From Treponema sp. (GTDB lineage Bacteria; Spirochaetota; Spirochaetia; Treponematales; Treponemataceae): DNA of 64,000 nt. The stretch covers positions 62,001 to 126,000 of the forward strand of contig JAEESZ010000002.1 of assembly GCA_016286535.1 (NCBI GenBank), in the 5' to 3' direction. This document shows, piece by piece, positions 59,514 through 64,000 of the stretch. The position numbers and the translations under genes were made by a program. Within the stretch, counting starts at the first letter, position 1. Every line of letters begins with the position of its first letter. A model generated the notes under the pieces. That model saw only the letters and a list, made by a program, of their open reading frames with translations. It ran no database searches and was not told the DNA's origin.

Positions 59514-60509
59514 ATGAAAAAAATCTTTTTTTACTGTATATTTTTTTTAACATCTTTAAATATTTTTGCTCAAAATGAGCTGAGCGGAATCTGGGAAGCA
59601 AAAGACCGCCTTGTCTTTTTTGAAGAAAATGAAGATTCACAGGATTTATTTATTGTTCTTAAAAACTTTTACGGCTGGTACTATGACAGAGCTGCAGAAG
59701 CAGAGGCTTATTCAGATAAAGGAAATCGCGCAAGAAATGATGCTACCCCAAAAAATGCTGAACATATTCCCTATACAGTAAGTAAAGACGAAAATTACCA
59801 GAGCTGGTATTTTAATATACAATATACAAAAAGAGATTCTTTTTTAGTACCCATGGTAAATATCGGCGATAATTTCTTTTTAAATTTCTATACAAGAGAT
59901 TTAGATTTTTCAAACGAAGAAGAAATGGAAAATGCAAAAAATACATATGAGGGTTTTTACCGGGGAAACCAGGTAAGTAAAGGCCTTCAGATTGCAAATC
60001 AAAAAGAAAACGAAAATATTGCCTGTTTTTATATAAGCGGAAATAAAATTTATAACATCAGATACTGGCTTACCGATATGGAATACTCTCCTGATTATGT
60101 TGATTTTACTTACGGGGAAGATTCTTTTATGATTCCAAAACACATTCAGCATGGAAAATTAATTTATACCTGTGTAAACGGAAGAAGTAAAAAAGTCAGA
60201 AATACAATGCCTCCCAAAGAATTTAAGAGCAGCGATTATATTTTTGACCAGAATCACAGGGTTTTTGTTTTAGATAAAGAACCTTACCTTACAAAGCTTA
60301 TAGACAAAGAAACTTTTGATGACCTTATAGAAATAATCAGAAAAAATAACAGCCGCAGGCATCCTCCAATACAGCCATTTTTTAAAGATTTGAATCTGGA
60401 TTATCACTGGGATTTAATTGATTACATAGAACAGAATAATGAAATAATCCAGCAGGTAAGAAGAAGACAGAAAGCTTTTGGAATTCGCGGAAAAGATATG
60501 AATAATTAG
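59514..60509 (+). CDS. Secreted hypothetical protein
   Basis: I do not recognise this 331-residue protein. It has a signal peptide (IFFYCIFFLTSLNIFAQ) and no lipobox, so it should be periplasmic or exported. The chain begins LSGIWEAKDRLVFF. It is rich in charged and aromatic residues (YDRAAEAEAYSDK, YWLTDMEYSPDYVDFTYG) with a beta character, and it ends in a basic helix. No ribosome site is seen. It precedes the two-component genes by 33 bases and could be part of the same system, but that is unproven. Confidence 0.65.
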   Translation: MKKIFFYCIFFLTSLNIFAQNELSGIWEAKDRLVFFEENEDSQDLFIVLKNFYGWYYDRAAEAEAYSDKGNRARNDATPKNAEHIPYTVSKDENYQSWYFNIQYTKRDSFLVPMVNIGDNFFLNFYTRDLDFSNEEEMENAKNTYEGFYRGNQVSKGLQIANQKENENIACFYISGNKIYNIRYWLTDMEYSPDYVDFTYGEDSFMIPKHIQHGKLIYTCVNGRSKKVRNTMPPKEFKSSDYIFDQNHRVFVLDKEPYLTKLIDKETFDDLIEIIRKNNSRRHPPIQPFFKDLNLDYHWDLIDYIEQNNEIIQQVRRRQKAFGIRGKDMNN

Positions 60510-60542
60510 AAATTTTGTCTTTTTTATGATAAAATTATATAT

Positions 60543-62348
60543 ATGAATACTTTTTTAGCCTGGCTTACAGCAAAATTGAACAAAAAGCCCATGTCAGAAA
60601 GCCTGGCAATTTTATTTTTTGATATCTTCTTAGTTCCTGTAATAATAATCTGTACTCTTTATACCATGTATTTATATAACTCCATGCAGAAATTCGAAAT
60701 GGACAAGGTTAATTCCAGCCTTGAAAAAACAACTGCAGAGTTTAATTCAGCTCTTACAGAAGCCCTGGAATTTTCAGACAGGGTTTATATTAATAAAAAA
60801 GTTCAGAATCTTCTTACCCCCGAATACGAAAACATTCAGGACATTTATTCTGCCTATTCAGAATTAAACTTTCTCGAAGATTATTTAAAAATCTACCGTT
60901 CCATAGCAAATTTCAGAATCTATGTAAAAAATGAAAGTCTTCTTGATAATTCTTTTATTATAAAAACTTCCCAGGATACATACGAAGAGCCCTGGTGTAA
61001 AACTGCAGTAATTATGAAAGGTCATGCCTTCTGGCAGTTTACCTATGATCAGATAACTAAAAAAACATATCTTAGCCTTGTCCGTTCCCTCTGGACTCCT
61101 TCTTACCGCCAGTACATCGGGGTGCTTGTAATCAACATGAGTCCGGAAGTTATTCAGCAGCAGCTTTCCCAGCAGCTTTACGAAACCCTTGTATATTTTG
61201 ATGATGATTTTTTATATTCTTCAGCCCAGGGCCTTAGTCAGGAAGAAATTAAAAATATCCCCCTGCTTTTAAAAAATCAGAAATTCAACGAAGTATATTC
61301 TAAAATCCACCTTGGAAAAGAAACCAGGGGTATTTTTGCCAGGGACTTTTTACCCAACAACTCAATGTGTATAAAGTTTAAAATTGTATACCTTATTCCT
61401 ATAAAACTTTTACAGATACAGACAGTAAAAAATATTACGATTACCATCTTTTTACTTTTGATGATGGTGCTTCTGGCCTTTACCGTCTTTTTTATTCATA
61501 ACCGCTATGTGCATAACAGGGTACAGAAAGTAAAATCAGGAATTGAAAAAGTAGTAGAAAATAACTTTGAAATAGAAAAATCCATTGGCGGAAATGATGA
61601 GTTTCAGAGCATTTATTCAAACCTTTATCAAATGTCAGAAAATCTCAGGGAATTGATTGACCAGGTATATAAGCAGAACATAGAAAAGGAACAGATAAAG
61701 GCAAAGCAAAGCCAGATAAGTTTTAAGATGCTTTCTTCGCAGATAAATCCTCATTTCTTTTTTAATTCAATTGAAACAATCAGAATGAAAGCCTTTAGCA
61801 GCGGAGATAAGGATGTTGCAAAAATGCTGCAGATTCTTGCAAAGCTTTTGCGTTATAACCTTTCTGTAAAGGGAAGTCCCGTTCCTCTGGAAAAAGAACT
61901 TGAAGCCGTAAATAATTATCTTAGCATTCAGCACATGAGGTTTACCGACCGGATTAAGTATAATATAAACGTAAATGTAAATTTGAGTGATTATGAAATT
62001 CTTCCTCTTTTAATTCAGCCGCTTGTAGAAAATTCTTTTAATCATGGACTTGAGGATAGAGAAAATGGTGGTATTATTAATATAGATATAAATGATGAGA
62101 TTAAAGACGATAACAGAATTTTATTTATAAAAATCAGTGATAATGGTTGCGGAATTGCTGAGGATAAATTAAAAATTATAAAAGATAAACTGGAGCAGGA
62201 TTCTCTTGAATCAACTGAAAATTCAATTGGTCTTGGAAATGTAAATTCAAGAATCAGGCTCTTTTATAAAAAGGGCAGCGGTCTTAGTATCAATAGTCAG
62301 CTTGATAAAGGTACCGAAGTAAAAATTACCTTAATATTAGATAAATAA
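60543..62348 (+). CDS. Sensor histidine kinase, YesM/LytS-like
   Basis: This 601-residue membrane kinase has two membrane segments (about residues 21-45 and 297-320) flanking a large extracytoplasmic sensor domain. A HAMP-like linker follows (RVQKVKSGIEKVVENNFEIE). The His_kinase domain has the phospho-acceptor His404 in QINPHFFFNSIETI. The ATPase has LIQPLVENSFNHGL (N-box) and ISDNGCGIAEDKL. The AraC-type response regulator next is its obvious partner, as with YesM/YesN. In related systems such pairs sense oligosaccharides and control sugar ABC transporters. No ribosome site precedes the ATG. Confidence 0.92.
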   Translation: MNTFLAWLTAKLNKKPMSESLAILFFDIFLVPVIIICTLYTMYLYNSMQKFEMDKVNSSLEKTTAEFNSALTEALEFSDRVYINKKVQNLLTPEYENIQDIYSAYSELNFLEDYLKIYRSIANFRIYVKNESLLDNSFIIKTSQDTYEEPWCKTAVIMKGHAFWQFTYDQITKKTYLSLVRSLWTPSYRQYIGVLVINMSPEVIQQQLSQQLYETLVYFDDDFLYSSAQGLSQEEIKNIPLLLKNQKFNEVYSKIHLGKETRGIFARDFLPNNSMCIKFKIVYLIPIKLLQIQTVKNITITIFLLLMMVLLAFTVFFIHNRYVHNRVQKVKSGIEKVVENNFEIEKSIGGNDEFQSIYSNLYQMSENLRELIDQVYKQNIEKEQIKAKQSQISFKMLSSQINPHFFFNSIETIRMKAFSSGDKDVAKMLQILAKLLRYNLSVKGSPVPLEKELEAVNNYLSIQHMRFTDRIKYNINVNVNLSDYEILPLLIQPLVENSFNHGLEDRENGGIINIDINDEIKDDNRILFIKISDNGCGIAEDKLKIIKDKLEQDSLESTENSIGLGNVNSRIRLFYKKGSGLSINSQLDKGTEVKITLILDK

Positions 62349-62373
62349 ATATTATTTTTTAGAGTGATGCAAA

Positions 62374-63930
62374 ATGGATAAACTGAAATTATTAATTGCA
62401 GATGATGAAAAAAATATTCGCGAAGGTTTAAAGTGTATTCTTGACTGGGAAAGTCTCGGCTATAAAATTTGCGGAGAAGCTGCTAACGGAAAAGACTCCC
62501 TGCAGCAGATATTTGATTTAAATCCTGACCTGATAATTCATGATATTAAGATGCCCGGCTGCAGCGGAATAGATGTAATCAGTCAGACTGCAGAGCATTG
62601 TAAAAAAAATAATCTTCCTTTTCCTGCCTTTATTATTTTAAGCGGTTATTCAGATTTTGATTATGCCCAGAAGGCTATAAATAACGGTGCAAAAGCCTAT
62701 TTACTAAAACCTGTTGATGAAGAAGAACTTTTAAAAAAAGTAAAGGAGATTACAGAAGAAATTCTTTTGCAGAAAAAACAGCAGGAATCGTCCAAAAATA
62801 ATGAATTATTTGAAACAAAAGACATTATCTCTAAAATCTTCCTTACAAATAATTACGAAAATCTTGAAAACATTAACCGACTTAAATTCTTTGAAAATGC
62901 AGAAACTTCTTCTTATCAGGTAATTATCTGTAATTTTGAATACAAAAAAAATATCAATTTGATTAATTTTGAAAACTCCATAGACAATTATTTTTCTTTT
63001 TTCAATAAGGTTTTAATTAATCAGGCAGAAAGATACTATATCATCTTAAAAACTTCTAACGAGATGGCCGTAAAAAATGCGGTTATAAGGACTGCAAAAC
63101 TTCAGATAGAAAAAACCTTTATTACAATTGGAAAAATGGGCCAGGGCTTAAAAGGTCTTCTTGATTCCTATAAAAATGCCCTTGAAAACGAAAAATATCT
63201 CTTTTTCTTCTCTGATATTCCATATGTAAGTGATGAAGAAATTAATACAGTTCATAAAGATTCTAACATAAATGATTTTGACAACATCATAAATAATCTG
63301 ATTTTCTGCATTGAAACCTACGATAAAAATCAGCTGGAAAAAATCAAAAAAGAAATCAAAGATTTGACCTTTAATATAAAGGAAAACGAAACAAATATAA
63401 AAAGAACCTTTATTTATTGTCTGGTTGAATTACGTTTCCGCCTTGTTTCAAAATATCCTGAAAGGGAAATTTCAGACGGAAATACTTATGATGTTGTAAA
63501 AAAACTTATGAATTACAATAATTTTACAGGAATGTTTGAATGCTTCTGTAAAATCCTTGATGACTTTATAGAAAACTTTAATTTTAATACTTCTGATTCA
63601 GTCATCGTAAAGGTTCTTGCTTATATAAAAACAAATTATGCTTCAGACTTAAAGCTTGAAAACTTAGGCGAACTTTTTAACTGCAACAGCGCTTATCTTG
63701 GTAAAAAATTTAAAAAATATACCGGAGTACAGTTCAACACTTATCTGGACAATCTTAGAATGGAAATTGCAAAAGATAAACTTTTAAATACAGACTTAAA
63801 GATTTATCAGATTTCTAAACTTGTTGGTTTTTCTAACACCGATTATTTTTTTATGAAGTTTAAGAAAAACACAGGACTTACTCCAAAAGATTTCAAAAAA
63901 CAGGTCGAAGATGAAAAAAATAATAACTAG
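62374..63930 (+). CDS. AraC-type response regulator, YesN-like
   Basis: This 518-residue regulator has an N-terminal receiver domain (residues about 4-125) with the acidic pair in LIADDEK and the phospho-acceptor Asp57 in LIIHDIKMPG. The Lys of YLLKPVDEEEL completes the site. A long middle region of unknown type follows. The C-terminal AraC helix-turn-helix pair is about residues 415-515 (NLGELFNCNSAYLGKKFKKY, then IYQISKLVGFSNTDYFFMKF and TPKDFKKQ). It follows the kinase gene by 25 bases and its 3' end overlaps the start of a lipoprotein gene. Confidence 0.93.
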   Translation: MDKLKLLIADDEKNIREGLKCILDWESLGYKICGEAANGKDSLQQIFDLNPDLIIHDIKMPGCSGIDVISQTAEHCKKNNLPFPAFIILSGYSDFDYAQKAINNGAKAYLLKPVDEEELLKKVKEITEEILLQKKQQESSKNNELFETKDIISKIFLTNNYENLENINRLKFFENAETSSYQVIICNFEYKKNINLINFENSIDNYFSFFNKVLINQAERYYIILKTSNEMAVKNAVIRTAKLQIEKTFITIGKMGQGLKGLLDSYKNALENEKYLFFFSDIPYVSDEEINTVHKDSNINDFDNIINNLIFCIETYDKNQLEKIKKEIKDLTFNIKENETNIKRTFIYCLVELRFRLVSKYPEREISDGNTYDVVKKLMNYNNFTGMFECFCKILDDFIENFNFNTSDSVIVKVLAYIKTNYASDLKLENLGELFNCNSAYLGKKFKKYTGVQFNTYLDNLRMEIAKDKLLNTDLKIYQISKLVGFSNTDYFFMKFKKNTGLTPKDFKKQVEDEKNNN

Positions 63931-64000
63931 TTTTATTATCCTTTTTCTTATAGCAGAAGTCAGCTCCTGCTATAAGGAAGATAAAAAAGAAGAGGAAAGT
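63911..64000 (+). CDS. N-terminus of a lipoprotein, possible solute-binding protein (partial)
   Basis: The 30 codons from the ATG at 63911 to the right edge encode a signal peptide with lipobox ending at Cys20 (EVSSC), then an acidic and Lys-rich linker (YKEDKKEEES). The start overlaps the last 20 bases of the response regulator gene, so it is translated by coupling. After a YesM/YesN pair, an ABC sugar-binding lipoprotein is the common neighbour, so that is the likeliest identity. The visible part cannot prove it. Confidence 0.6.
   Translation, partial: MKKIITSFIILFLIAEVSSCYKEDKKEEES

Noticed and set aside
1..64000. tRNA, rRNA and riboswitch candidates
   Set aside because: I looked through the intergenic spaces and saw no cloverleaf, rRNA segment or familiar riboswitch core; a covariance-model search would be decisive.

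Overview
The window reads as a chromosome segment of a low-GC, anaerobic, host-associated spirochaete, most likely a gut or rumen Treponema. This rests on several lines of evidence: many lipoproteins with loose spirochaetal lipoboxes, an oxygen-sensitive class III ribonucleotide reductase as the only reductase in view, a tiny AURKAIP1/COX24-type basic protein, and dense head-to-tail operons. The genus is inferred from gene content. No rRNA or tRNA gene was seen, and no gene-free stretch exceeds 300 bases.

Bases 1-11914 form a galactan-use locus. It holds the end of an outer-membrane barrel, surface lipoproteins, a GH53 endo-galactanase lipoprotein, another lipoprotein, a LacI regulator, a solute-binding protein, two MalF/MalG-type permeases and a cytoplasmic GH35 beta-galactosidase. 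The inferred flow is: galactan is cut at the cell surface, oligomers pass the outer membrane, are imported, and are hydrolysed inside. No ABC ATPase is present, so a shared one elsewhere is expected. The same 17-mer lies ahead of the 3730 lipoprotein gene and the lacI gene and is the probable operator.

Bases 11994-17475 hold a small secreted protein, an NrnA-type phosphoesterase and the reverse-strand cluster nrdR - nrdD - glycyl-radical/glutaredoxin protein - nrdG. NrdD stops before the glycyl-radical loop. That loop is the N-terminal part of the next protein, fused to a glutaredoxin-like domain and expressed from its own NrdR-box promoter. This split enzyme is one of the two most striking items here.

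Bases 17652-38270 hold lnt, a diverged GHMP kinase, surE, TPR and NHL/VWA proteins, and a 1958-codon reading frame joining DNA polymerase IV in frame to a giant secreted, probably outer-membrane protein (the other striking item). A polytopic membrane protein, a possible degenerate GHKL protein, a lipoprotein, trmB, ligA, a small hypothetical and an M23 peptidase follow.

Bases 38267-45938 (reverse strand) contain recJ, recO, araD and araB in one tight run, then an M30-type metallopeptidase lipoprotein with its own terminator. Bases 46050-59448 are mostly housekeeping: a serine hydrolase, a palindromic intergenic element, rpoZ, miaA, the 29-residue basic protein, dxs, folP, cdaA, a YbbR protein, acpS, a DUF2225 protein, truA, then priA, a family 4 uracil-DNA glycosylase and thiI on the reverse strand. 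The window closes with a hypothetical secreted protein, a YesM/YesN-type two-component pair and the start of a lipoprotein gene, probably the beginning of another carbohydrate-uptake locus.
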